From: Sphingomonadales bacterium
GTDB lineage: Bacteria > Pseudomonadota > Alphaproteobacteria > Sphingomonadales > Sphingomonadaceae
Length of the DNA: 64,000 nucleotides
Direction of reading: 5' to 3'
NCBI GenBank assembly: GCA_947470185.1
Contig: CANIRZ010000004.1
Coordinates: forward strand, 1-64,000
Part shown: in pieces, positions 48,219 through 56,346 of the stretch
Layout of the letters: each line of letters opens with the position of its first letter
Numbering within the stretch: position 1 is the stretch's first letter
Program-made: the position numbers and the translations under genes
Notes under the pieces: generated by a model
Told to the model about the DNA's origin: nothing
The model's input: only the letters and a program-made list of their open reading frames with translations
Database searches by the model: none

Positions 48219-48614
48219 TTGGACCCTGTCCTTGAAGCCTTTTTGAGCGATCCAGCGGCGGATGTTTCGGCGTTGCATGATGTTGCGCGGATCAAAGGGA
48301 TATTGGAGCAATGCGGCCGCGAAGGCCGCGCGATTAGCTATTCTGAGCTTTTGTTGAACCTTGGTTTTCGTTTTACGCGGCCCAAAATGCGGGCGGTGTG
48401 CAAGACGCTGGATAAAATTGACCAGAGGACGCTCGAAGAAGGCAGGCCTGCGCTTGCGGTCCTCGTGGTGCGCGAAGGCGATGGCCTGCCCGGGCAGGGT
48501 TGGTGGACCGGGCGGACGGATTATCAAGGTGAATGGATTGGGCCGCAAGCCCACGCCCATATCCGTAAGTTACAGGACGCCGTATTTGGATATTGGCAAG
48601 AAGGGCCATTTTGA
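48219..48614 (+). CDS. Uncharacterised 131-aa protein with a TTG start
   Basis: No family recognised. The frame begins TTG (48219) with AGGAG five bases upstream, overlapping the preceding stop codon, and contains no early ATG, so a TTG start is well supported. The layout GRAISYSELLLNLGF...RPKMRAVCKTLDKID...PALAVLVVREGDGLPGQGWW is loosely like the winged-helix DNA-binding part of alkyltransferase-like proteins, but no catalytic PCHR is present, so this is only a hint. It overlaps the next gene by 4 bases. Confidence 0.7.
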   Translation: MDPVLEAFLSDPAADVSALHDVARIKGILEQCGREGRAISYSELLLNLGFRFTRPKMRAVCKTLDKIDQRTLEEGRPALAVLVVREGDGLPGQGWWTGRTDYQGEWIGPQAHAHIRKLQDAVFGYWQEGPF

Positions 48615-50014
48615 CAGACTTTACCACCTTGGTTTCTGCGTTTGTACGGCGGATATTTGGCGGGTCCGCCGAGGTTGAAAACCTGATGCGGCTGACTGGC
48701 GGTGCCAATATGGAAAGTTGGTCATTCGACTATGCAGGGCATGGTTATGTACTTCGTCGCTCCCCCTCGGCTGAGATGATGGCCGGTCGCGTTTACGGCC
48801 ATGACATTGAAGCTGCGGTTGTGCGTGCGGCGTTTATGGCCGGCGTAAAGGCACCTGAAATTATCGCCGAGGTCGAGGCAGTAGATAATCTTGGCACTGG
48901 ATATATGATGCGCAGAGTCGAGGCCGAGGTTAACCCGGCAAAGATACTGGCTAGTCCACCGTCGTCATTGATCAATGATTTTGCACGAGAATTGGCGGCC
49001 ATTCACGCCGTGCCGCGGGACACTTTGCCAGCTTTGCCTGAGGCAGGGGCAGCGAGCTTGCTGACGGACCTCAAAGCACGCTTTCTCCTCTTCGGCGGCA
49101 ATCGCCCTGTCATGGCCCTCGCGTTCAGATGGCTGGAGGATCATTTGCCCGCACCGGTAGACGCTGTCCTGCTTCACGGCGATTTTCGGATGGGCAATAT
49201 CATGGTCGACACCGATGGCCTTGCCGCCGTGCTGGATTGGGAGCTGGCCCATCTGGGGGACCGACATCAGGACTTGGCGTTTGGGTGCATCAACAGCTGG
49301 CGCTTTGGATATATTGATCGGCCAGCATTTGGCATTGGGCAAATGGACGCATTCTTCGCCGCTTATGCCCGCGAAAGCGGTCATAATGTCGATGCTGGGC
49401 GCTTTCAATGGTGGCTGGTTTATGCGACATTATGGTGGGGCGTGTGCTGTCTCCAAATGACCGACATTTGGCGGAGCGGAGCAGACTCTGGTTTAGAACG
49501 CGCAGTCATCGGTCGGCGTGCTTCAGAAACCGAGGTCGACTTGCTCATGTTGCTTGAGGAAGACGCGCCGATCGCCGAACAAAACCGCCACCCTGAACAT
49601 CGCTCACCTCTGGCGGCTGCCGTTCCAGAACCCTATTCCAAGCCACCACCTGCGGCTGAGATGCAGGCATGGATGCTGAAAAGTGAAGCTCATTATGTGG
49701 GCGAAACGTCTGCTGCCGAACTCCTGAACGCCTTAGCCAGTTGGATTGAAACGGACATCAAACCGCACGCAAAAGGTCGCGACCGGTTCATGGCTGCCGT
49801 CGCAATCAACGCGCTGGGCATACTCAAACGCGAAACAGAAGGTGGCACTTCCATTCATGACAAGCTGCTGTCTGAAGAACTCTTATCAGGTCGCAAATCC
49901 CTCGCCACGCCGAATTTGCTGGCGCAATTGAAAGCGCAGTCGCTGCAAAAACTGGCTGCAGACCAACCAAAATATTCCGCACTGGCGGTCGCCCAACAGA
50001 AATGGATACATTGA
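48611..50014 (+). CDS. APH-fold kinase with C-terminal LvaB/DUF6285-like domain
   Basis: 467 aa from TTG 48611, which overlaps the previous TGA and has AAGAAGGG upstream. The kinase part (1-345) has the APH catalytic loop HGDFRMGNIM and metal motif LDWELAHLGD. The last 110 residues (around AAELLNALASWI, MAAVAINALGILKRE) resemble the small protein LvaB/DUF6285. In Pseudomonas levulinate catabolism, LvaA (APH-type) with LvaB phosphorylates 4-hydroxyacyl-CoA, and an acyl-CoA dehydrogenase-like enzyme, LvaC, then removes the phosphate. Here both kinase parts appear fused and the dehydrogenase gene follows at once. Drug phosphorylation is unlikely. Confidence 0.8.
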   Translation: MTDFTTLVSAFVRRIFGGSAEVENLMRLTGGANMESWSFDYAGHGYVLRRSPSAEMMAGRVYGHDIEAAVVRAAFMAGVKAPEIIAEVEAVDNLGTGYMMRRVEAEVNPAKILASPPSSLINDFARELAAIHAVPRDTLPALPEAGAASLLTDLKARFLLFGGNRPVMALAFRWLEDHLPAPVDAVLLHGDFRMGNIMVDTDGLAAVLDWELAHLGDRHQDLAFGCINSWRFGYIDRPAFGIGQMDAFFAAYARESGHNVDAGRFQWWLVYATLWWGVCCLQMTDIWRSGADSGLERAVIGRRASETEVDLLMLLEEDAPIAEQNRHPEHRSPLAAAVPEPYSKPPPAAEMQAWMLKSEAHYVGETSAAELLNALASWIETDIKPHAKGRDRFMAAVAINALGILKRETEGGTSIHDKLLSEELLSGRKSLATPNLLAQLKAQSLQKLAADQPKYSALAVAQQKWIH

Positions 50015-51279
50015 TGCTGTTTGAAATCCCCTCGGATATATTGGACTATCTGGCCGAACTTGACGCATTCATTGAACGCGAGATCAAGCCGATTGAAGCG
50101 CGCGATGACAATATCCGCTTTTTCGACCACCGCCGCGAACATGCGCGTACCGATTGGGACAATGACGGCCACCCGCGTGCAGACTGGTGGGCACTGCTTG
50201 CCGAAATGCGTCAGGTGGCGGACAAAGCTGGACATTACCGCTTTGCAATTCCGGCCGAATATGGCGGTAAGGACGGCTCGAATTTGGCCATGGCCGTCAT
50301 CCGCCACCATTTGGCGCATAAGGGATTAGGGTTGCATAACGACCTACAGAACGAAAGCAGCATCGTTGGCAACCTTGTGCAGGTGTTGATGTTGCGTGAT
50401 TTCGGCACAGCTGAGCAAAAGGCAGAATTTATCCCACCAATGCTGCAAGGCAAAATGGGCTGGAGCTTTGGCCTGACCGAAGAAGATCACGGTTCGGACG
50501 CCACGCATATGGACACATCTGCGGTCCCCGAAACGCGAGATGGTGTCGCTGGATACCGGATTAACGGCAACAAGATGTGGACGACTGGCCTGCCGTACAC
50601 CAGCCATGTGATGACTTTTGCCCGCACCAGCGGCGATAATGGCAAAGCGCGGGGTATCACCTGTTTCGTTGTGCCAACGGACGCACCCGGTTTCGAAATC
50701 GGGGAATATATGTGGACATTCAACATGCCCACCGACCATCCCAAGGTGAAATACACCGACGTTTGGGTGCCCGAAAGCGCGATTTTGGGGGCGCTCGATA
50801 ACGGCCTTGCCGTCGCACAGCATTTTGTTCACGAAAATCGTATCCGGCAAGCCGCAAGTTCACTTGGCGCGGCGCAATATTGCATCGACGAAGCGGTGAA
50901 ATATGCCCGTGAGCGCAAGCCTTTTGGCAAACCGCTTGCTGTGAACCAAGCAATCCAGTTTCCATTGGTCGAGCTTCAAACGGATGCAGAAATGTTGCGG
51001 TTGTTGATTTACAAAACCGCTGCCGAAATGGACAGCATGTCTAAACCAGAGGTGGCTCTGCGTCTTTCCGATAAGGTGAGTATGTGCAACTACAAAGCCA
51101 ATCGGTTGGTTTGCAACGCTGCAGATTTTGCAATGCAAGTTCATGGTGGCATTGGCTATTCGCGGCACAAGCCTTTTGAACATATTTATCGCCACCATCG
51201 CCGCTATCGCATCACCGAGGGTGCTGAAGAAATCCAGATGCGCAAAGTGGCGGGGCATCTTTTTGGGTTCATGGGATAA
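50014..51279 (+). CDS. Acyl-CoA dehydrogenase family protein, LvaC/ACAD10-11-like
   Basis: FAD-dependent acyl-CoA dehydrogenase fold, 421 aa from ATG 50014, whose A is shared with the preceding TGA; ATG 50002 is an alternative. Motifs: GWSFGLTEEDHGSDATHM (flavin/substrate region), KMWTTGLPYTSH, RKPFGKPLAVNQAI, and a C-terminal RITEGAEEIQM with a glutamate at the usual catalytic place. Mammalian ACAD10 and ACAD11 join an APH kinase to this kind of dehydrogenase in one chain; here the two are adjacent genes. Substrate inferred: a phosphorylated 4-hydroxyacyl-CoA. Confidence 0.85.
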   Translation: MLFEIPSDILDYLAELDAFIEREIKPIEARDDNIRFFDHRREHARTDWDNDGHPRADWWALLAEMRQVADKAGHYRFAIPAEYGGKDGSNLAMAVIRHHLAHKGLGLHNDLQNESSIVGNLVQVLMLRDFGTAEQKAEFIPPMLQGKMGWSFGLTEEDHGSDATHMDTSAVPETRDGVAGYRINGNKMWTTGLPYTSHVMTFARTSGDNGKARGITCFVVPTDAPGFEIGEYMWTFNMPTDHPKVKYTDVWVPESAILGALDNGLAVAQHFVHENRIRQAASSLGAAQYCIDEAVKYARERKPFGKPLAVNQAIQFPLVELQTDAEMLRLLIYKTAAEMDSMSKPEVALRLSDKVSMCNYKANRLVCNAADFAMQVHGGIGYSRHKPFEHIYRHHRRYRITEGAEEIQMRKVAGHLFGFMG

Positions 51280-51302
51280 TCTTTTTTGGGACGGGTAAAT
51301 TA

Positions 51303-52106
51303 ATGCAGCAGGCAACGGATTTTTTGGATGAAAGCATGGCTCTTGATGGGCTTCTTGCATCTTTGGCCGAGGACGATTTTGACACGCCGACCCAGTTCAA
51401 GGGTTGGACGATCAACAACATTATGCGGCACCTGCACGTATGGAACATAGCGGTCGATTTATCTTTGTGTGACGAGGCAGCCTTTGGCGCGTTTGTTGCC
51501 GCTATGATGGCCGGTGTCCGTGGCGGTAAGTTGCCGGAGTTTGAAGCATCTTATCTGGATGGTCTCTCCGGCCATGCATTGCGTAAGGCTTGGATGGATC
51601 GTGCCGCAGTAACTGCGGCGGCATTTGCGGCAGCCGAGCCGAAACTTCGCCTCAAATGGGTTGGCCCCGAAATGAGCGCGTTGAGCTCAATTACCGCGCG
51701 ACTGATGGAAACTTGGGCACATGCACAGGCCATATATGATGCCCTTGGCGTGGAGCGGCGAGATACCGACCGGATTGGCAATATTGTTCGGCTGGGCGTT
51801 ATCACCTGGGGCTTCACGTGGAAGAACCGACGCATGGAGCCGCCCGGCCCGATGCCGCAGTTACGCCTTAACGCTCCGTCTGGCGCGATTTGGGAATATG
51901 GTGAGCCATCGGACAGCGGGATGATTTCCGGGAACGCGACCGCCTTCTGTCAGGTCGTGACGCAATGCCGCCACGTCGCCGACACTTCACTTGAAGTCAC
52001 TGGCGAAGTCGCGCATCAGTGGATGTCAGTAGCACAATGCTTCGCAGGGCCACCACAGGACCCGCCAGAACAAGGCGCACGGCATCGCGCCGATAAGGGA
52101 GTTTAA
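51303..52106 (+). CDS. TIGR03084-type metal-binding protein (DinB/MDMPI fold)
   Basis: 267 aa. The N-terminal four-helix bundle of the maleylpyruvate isomerase/DinB fold has likely metal histidines in MRHLHVWN and METWAHAQ. The C-terminal part holds GAIWEYGEPSDSG and a region like the sterol-carrier-type tail. The molecular function is not known. It is 23 bases after the dehydrogenase gene and 5 bases before the amidohydrolase gene, apparently in the same operon. Confidence 0.8.
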   Translation: MQQATDFLDESMALDGLLASLAEDDFDTPTQFKGWTINNIMRHLHVWNIAVDLSLCDEAAFGAFVAAMMAGVRGGKLPEFEASYLDGLSGHALRKAWMDRAAVTAAAFAAAEPKLRLKWVGPEMSALSSITARLMETWAHAQAIYDALGVERRDTDRIGNIVRLGVITWGFTWKNRRMEPPGPMPQLRLNAPSGAIWEYGEPSDSGMISGNATAFCQVVTQCRHVADTSLEVTGEVAHQWMSVAQCFAGPPQDPPEQGARHRADKGV

Positions 52107-52111
52107 AGATC

Positions 52112-53416
52112 ATGAAGAAAATCGTTTTCATTTCGATCAGCGCGCTTTTGCTTGCGGGTACGCCTCTGGCGGCGCAAACTGTTGATCAAGTCACGGTGGT
52201 TCATGCAGGAAGGTTGCTCGATAAGCCCGGCAGTGCACCGAACGGTCCATCCACCGTGATCATCCGCAATGGCAAGATTGTCGAAGTCTTGTCTGGCTAT
52301 CAACCCGGCCCAACAGGCGCGACGCTCATCGACCTTAAGGACAAGTTTGTTCTCCCGGGCCTTATCGATAGCCATGTGCACCTTGATAGTGATGCAGGCG
52401 GCGATGCGGCCTTGATCGAATCGTTCACCGATAGTCCGGCCCGTGCAGCCTATCGCACCGCTGGCAATGCCAAGAAGACATTGATGGCTGGCTTTACGAC
52501 CGTCCGCAATTTGGGCGACGGTAGTGGCGCGACATTGGCATTGCGCGATGCCGTCGCTGCCGGCGAATTGCCGGGCCCCCGCATCATTGACGCCGGTCGC
52601 TCTATTTCGACCACTAGCGGCCATATGGACGCAACCTTGTCGGTTTCGGAGGATCTTCATGGCAGTATTGGTCAGGAGAATCTGTGTGATGGTGTGGAAA
52701 GCTGCCGTCAGGCGGTGCGCAAGCAAATCCGACGCGGTGTCGACGTCATCAAAATCGCGACGACGGGCGGTGTAAACAGTCGTATCGGGTCGGGCTTAGG
52801 TCGTCAGATATTCGATGATGAGGTCAAGGCGTTGGTCGACACTGCGCATCTTTATGGCAAGAAAGTTGCCGTGCATGCGCATAGCGACGACGGCATCAAC
52901 GCCGCGCTTGCGGTGGGCGCAGACTCGATTGAGCATGGCACCATGCTGACCGATGAAAGTATCAAATTGTTCAAAGCGGCAGGCGCATATTATGTCCCAA
53001 CACTGTCGACGGTGAACGGCTACATTGAGAGGCTTGCGGCGAACCCCAATGCCTATCCACCCGATGTGCTTGCCAAAGTAAAATGGCGGATTGGCGTTAC
53101 GGGCAAAAGCCTTGCTAAAGCCTATCCAGCTGGCGTGAAGATTGCCTTTGGAACCGACGCAGGCGTTTCGAAGCACGGCAAAAATGCCGATGAATTTGAA
53201 CTGATGGTCAAATACGGTATGCCCGCCAGCGCCGCCATTCAAGCTGCAACGATGAACGCTGCAACGCTTTTAGGCGTCGATAAACAGGTCGGCTCGCTGG
53301 AGCCCGGCAAAGCTGCTGACTTGATAGCAGTCGCGGGTGACCCAATCGTGGATATCACAACCTTAAAATCCGTACGTTTTGTCATGAAGGATGGGCGGGT
53401 CTTCAAGGCCGAATGA
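52112..53416 (+). CDS. Secreted amidohydrolase-family protein
   Basis: 434 aa with a signal peptide (MKKIVFISISALLLAGTPLAAQ). The TIM-barrel metal site shows LIDSHVHLD (HxH), the lysine in DVIKIATTGG, AVHAHSDDGI, SIEHGTM and the aspartate in AFGTDAGVSKHG. The closest pattern is the imidazolonepropionase-like/prolidase-like periplasmic group, whose substrates are often peptides or cyclic amides. Its 3' end overlaps the convergent DUF2855 gene by 14 bases. Confidence 0.88.
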   Translation: MKKIVFISISALLLAGTPLAAQTVDQVTVVHAGRLLDKPGSAPNGPSTVIIRNGKIVEVLSGYQPGPTGATLIDLKDKFVLPGLIDSHVHLDSDAGGDAALIESFTDSPARAAYRTAGNAKKTLMAGFTTVRNLGDGSGATLALRDAVAAGELPGPRIIDAGRSISTTSGHMDATLSVSEDLHGSIGQENLCDGVESCRQAVRKQIRRGVDVIKIATTGGVNSRIGSGLGRQIFDDEVKALVDTAHLYGKKVAVHAHSDDGINAALAVGADSIEHGTMLTDESIKLFKAAGAYYVPTLSTVNGYIERLAANPNAYPPDVLAKVKWRIGVTGKSLAKAYPAGVKIAFGTDAGVSKHGKNADEFELMVKYGMPASAAIQAATMNAATLLGVDKQVGSLEPGKAADLIAVAGDPIVDITTLKSVRFVMKDGRVFKAE

Positions 53417-54491
53417 TGATCCCTTTTTGCGGATCCGTTTTGCCTTGAAGTGTCTCAATAAAGGCCGTCGTAGCCGATTGAAGGCCTTTGTGTTCTTCTA
53501 CCTCGACAATGCCGTGCGCCGCGGCAAGGAAACTTTTCCAGCTGCGGCCGACAGCTTCGCCAAAACCTTTTGGTCCTAATTCTTGGATCGTAGCGACCGC
53601 GTGGTCGGGGGCGAAGAACAGAACGGGTTTTGGCCCCGGCATGGTCTCGCCGCTTGCACCCGCACTATTTGGACCACGCGCGTCAACATGGGTGGCCCCT
53701 ACAAGGCAGCTATACGCTAGGTTGCCTGCTAGAGTGTAATGGATCGAGCGCAGCAGTGAAGAGTTGCCGGCGAAGTCGACGCAAACAGACGCGCTTTGGG
53801 GCAGGGCACTGACGTCGTCATAGGCCATGACGTCATCATATAGTCCAGTGCCCTTCACGAAACCTAAATTGCCTTTCGACGTCAGGCCAATACGCTTGAT
53901 ATCGGGCGACAGGTCTCTCGCTACGCTCGCAAGCCCCATTGCGGTTTTTGATGACGCGCTCGTAATGACCATGTTTTGCGCGCCGAACCAGCGTTCACGG
54001 CGGAGCATCGCTTCAATAAGGAAACCGGTTTTGAACAAAGGTCCGAAAAGCATCCGCTCTGCCTCTTTGGCTGGGTCATGTTCGGGGTCTGCGGCAAGGC
54101 GGCTATATTGATTGTATATGGGGCTCATCGGTTGCCGGTGCGCGGCCATGTCCGTAAAGCCACTTTGGTTCACTTTACCGGGTAAAACATCAAGATGCGT
54201 CCCCATAGGCAGATAGCCATAGACGCGCTCGCCGACTGCGATATCCGGGTGGCGCGATTCTTCGACAATCGCGTGCCCCCACATCGGCACAACGCCAAAA
54301 TCACCTTCCGCAGGAAAGAAATTCCAATAACCGAACACGTCGCCAATGACGGCGTACGTTATATTGTTTGCAGTGACGGAGAAACTTTCGATTCGCAAAC
54401 GGACAGCGCCCTCGCTTAACATGGGCATTGGCGCCTCATTAACATGCGTTTGCGTCAAAGCCTGTTTATGTACCCAGATAGTCGATGCCAT
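53403..54491 (-). CDS. DUF2855 family protein
   Basis: 362 aa; related in layout to medium-chain reductases but assigned to DUF2855: RLRIESFSVTANNITYAVIGD, YWNFFPAEGDFGVVPMWGHA, then a Rossmann-like segment VITSASSKTAMGLASVARDL. Function unknown; homologues appear beside acyl-CoA and aromatic degradation genes. It is transcribed away from ribB, so its promoter shares the 130-base gap that contains the ribB operator. Confidence 0.8.
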   Translation of the reverse strand: MASTIWVHKQALTQTHVNEAPMPMLSEGAVRLRIESFSVTANNITYAVIGDVFGYWNFFPAEGDFGVVPMWGHAIVEESRHPDIAVGERVYGYLPMGTHLDVLPGKVNQSGFTDMAAHRQPMSPIYNQYSRLAADPEHDPAKEAERMLFGPLFKTGFLIEAMLRRERWFGAQNMVITSASSKTAMGLASVARDLSPDIKRIGLTSKGNLGFVKGTGLYDDVMAYDDVSALPQSASVCVDFAGNSSLLRSIHYTLAGNLAYSCLVGATHVDARGPNSAGASGETMPGPKPVLFFAPDHAVATIQELGPKGFGEAVGRSWKSFLAAAHGIVEVEEHKGLQSATTAFIETLQGKTDPQKGIIIRP

Positions 54492-54558
54492 GATTGATCC
54501 TCCAGACTAGGGCTTAACCGCGTGCCTATGCGCTTTCAATGGCGGACTTTATCATCGC

Positions 54559-54586
54559 TTGCGCGCTCCGATGTGATTTGTATCTT
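54559..54586 (+). promoter_or_regulatory. ribB: Candidate promoter of the ribB operon
   Basis: TTGCGC (54559-54564), 16 bases, then TATCTT (54581-54586) give a moderate sigma70-type promoter. The start would be near 54593, inside the palindrome described in the next entry, leaving a leader of about 30 bases. No FMN riboswitch fits in this short leader. Confidence 0.45.
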
Positions 54587-54608
54587 TGACAATCACATCA
54601 GGATGTGA
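54570..54608. promoter_or_regulatory. ribB: Operator-like array of three half-sites before ribB
   Basis: Half-site GATGTGATT (54570-54578), its exact inverse AATCACATC (54591-54599), and GATGTGA (54602-54608). The last two form the perfect palindrome TCACATC-AG-GATGTGA. The first and third copies are 32 bases apart, about three helix turns. The array covers the promoter spacer and expected start site, 13 bases before the ribB ATG: the place for a repressor. The obvious candidate regulator is the HTH-like segment of RibB itself. Confidence 0.7.
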
Positions 54609-54621
54609 AAATAGGCGAATC

Positions 54622-55923
54622 ATGAGCATTCAACTGATCACTAAACTTCGCAGCCTCGTCAACGACGGCGGCCTTTCACGGTCCGGCCTTGCACGCGCGG
54701 CGGGCCTTCATGCCAACACTTTGCGTGATTTGGATGAGCCGGGCTGGAACCCGACTGCGGAAACGCTTCGTAAGCTGGAAAGCTACTTATTTTCCAATGA
54801 TGACACGCCTGCGCTGGTGTCGATTGAGGAGATCATTGAAGAGGCGCGCAACGGACGGATGTATATTCTTGTCGATGATGAAGATCGAGAGAATGAAGGG
54901 GACTTGATCATTCCGGCGCAAATGGCGACGCCAGATGCGATTAATTTTATGGCAACACATGGTCGAGGCTTAATCTGTCTTTCCATGACCAAGGCTCGAT
55001 GCGAGCAGCTTGGCCTAACGCCTATGGCGCGGGAAAACCGCGAAAGCATGCAGACCGCGTTCACGGTGTCCATAGAAGCCCGTGAGGGCGTTACGACCGG
55101 CATCAGCGCCGGTGACCGCGCACGCACCATTTCTGTCGCTGTGGATGCGTCCATGGGGCCTGACGACATTGTTTCGCCCGGTCATGTCTTCCCGCTCACC
55201 GCACGCGATGGTGGCGTTCTGGTGCGTGCAGGCCATACGGAGGCTGCGGTCGACATTAGCCGGCTTGCAGGACTCAATCCTTCCGGCGTGATCTGCGAGA
55301 TCATGAAGGATGATGGGACGATGGCGCGGATGGACGACCTTGTCGCCTTCGCCCGCATGCACAACCTGAAAATGGGAACAATCCGGGACCTAATCGCCTA
55401 TCGCCGTAAGCATGATCATTTGGTCGAAAAGCGGGCGGAGATGAAATTCAACAGTCGCTGGGGTGGCGATTGGACGGCCATGACCTTCTACAATAAGGCC
55501 ACCGGCGACGAGACCATCGCATTGGTCAAGGGACGCATTGATCCTGAAAAACCGACATTGGTTCGTATGCACACCATGTCCATGTTCGTTGATGTATTTG
55601 GCGAAGAAAACGAACGATCGGGTTTGCTGTCACGGTCGATGGACGCAATAGCCGCCGAAGGCACTGGCGTGATCGTGGTCATCAACAAGCCGATGAAGGG
55701 CGTTGTCTCGCGCTTCATGCAGTTGCGCGCGGAAGGCAAGCAAGCCGGCGCGCCAGAGATAGAAGAGCTGCGCGACTATGGCGGCGGCGCGCAAATCCTG
55801 ACCGAACTTGGTGTGCAGGACATGATATTGCTGACCAACACACATCACACGCTGGTCGGGCTTGAAGGCTACGGCCTTTCCATTGTAGGCGAGCGGCCTA
55901 TTCCCGGCACCGGAGGCGAATAA
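54622..55923 (+). CDS. ribB: HTH - DHBP synthase (RibB) - GTP cyclohydrolase II-like fusion
   Basis: 433 aa from ATG 54622 with AGGCGA upstream. Residues 1-57 form a lambda-repressor-like [23 protein letters not shown], then [14 protein letters not shown]. Residues about 65-265 are a complete 3,4-dihydroxy-2-butanone-4-phosphate synthase: the acidic metal loop [41 protein letters not shown]. The last 165 residues follow the GTP cyclohydrolase II fold to its end ([29 protein letters not shown]) but lack the zinc cysteine cluster, so that activity is probably lost. RibB supplies the four-carbon unit of riboflavin; ribH follows with one-base overlap. The HTH suggests self-regulation. Confidence 0.9.
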   Translation: MSIQLITKLRSLVNDGGLSRSGLARAAGLHANTLRDLDEPGWNPTAETLRKLESYLFSNDDTPALVSIEEIIEEARNGRMYILVDDEDRENEGDLIIPAQMATPDAINFMATHGRGLICLSMTKARCEQLGLTPMARENRESMQTAFTVSIEAREGVTTGISAGDRARTISVAVDASMGPDDIVSPGHVFPLTARDGGVLVRAGHTEAAVDISRLAGLNPSGVICEIMKDDGTMARMDDLVAFARMHNLKMGTIRDLIAYRRKHDHLVEKRAEMKFNSRWGGDWTAMTFYNKATGDETIALVKGRIDPEKPTLVRMHTMSMFVDVFGEENERSGLLSRSMDAIAAEGTGVIVVINKPMKGVVSRFMQLRAEGKQAGAPEIEELRDYGGGAQILTELGVQDMILLTNTHHTLVGLEGYGLSIVGERPIPGTGGE

Positions 55924-56342
55924 TGGCAAAGTTCCTTATAGTTGAAGCACGATTTTATGACCATCTGAACGACATGCTCGTTTCAGGCGCTAAGGCCGCG
56001 TTAAAGGCCAAGGGTCATGAGGTTGAGGTTATCACTGTGCCCGGCGCGCTTGAAATACCAGGCACTATTGCCATGGCTGCAGAAGCGCAAATATATGACG
56101 GATTTGTCGCCATTGGTGTTGTTATTCGCGGTGAAACCTACCATTTTGAGATTGTTGCAGGTGAAAGCGCGCGGGGTATCATGGCCTTGACGATGGATGG
56201 CATCGCAATCGGTAACGGCATATTGACCGTCGAAAACGAAGAGCAGGCGATTGTGCGCGCTGATCCTAAGCAGAAAGATAAGGGCGGCGAGGCTGCTGTT
56301 GCTGCGATGGCCTTGCTAAATCTGCAAAATCGTTTCAACTGA
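55923..56342 (+). CDS. ribH: 6,7-Dimethyl-8-ribityllumazine synthase
   Basis: Joins the RibB product to the pyrimidine to form lumazine, the penultimate step to riboflavin. 139 aa. Substrate-site motifs: [36 protein letters not shown] (catalytic His) and [12 protein letters not shown]. Shares a base with the ribB stop and lies only 4 bases before mccB, tying flavin synthesis to the carboxylase genes. ribD, ribE and a full ribA are not in this window. Confidence 0.95.
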   Translation: MAKFLIVEARFYDHLNDMLVSGAKAALKAKGHEVEVITVPGALEIPGTIAMAAEAQIYDGFVAIGVVIRGETYHFEIVAGESARGIMALTMDGIAIGNGILTVENEEQAIVRADPKQKDKGGEAAVAAMALLNLQNRFN

Positions 56343-56346
56343 AAAG

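Noticed and set aside
48611-50014. Aminoglycoside resistance gene
   Set aside because: The APH fold is present, but the C-terminal LvaB-like domain and the dehydrogenase neighbour point to acyl-CoA metabolism.
54492-54621. FMN riboswitch before ribB
   Set aside because: Only 130 bases, without the conserved RFN core sequences; the dyads there are DNA-operator-like instead.
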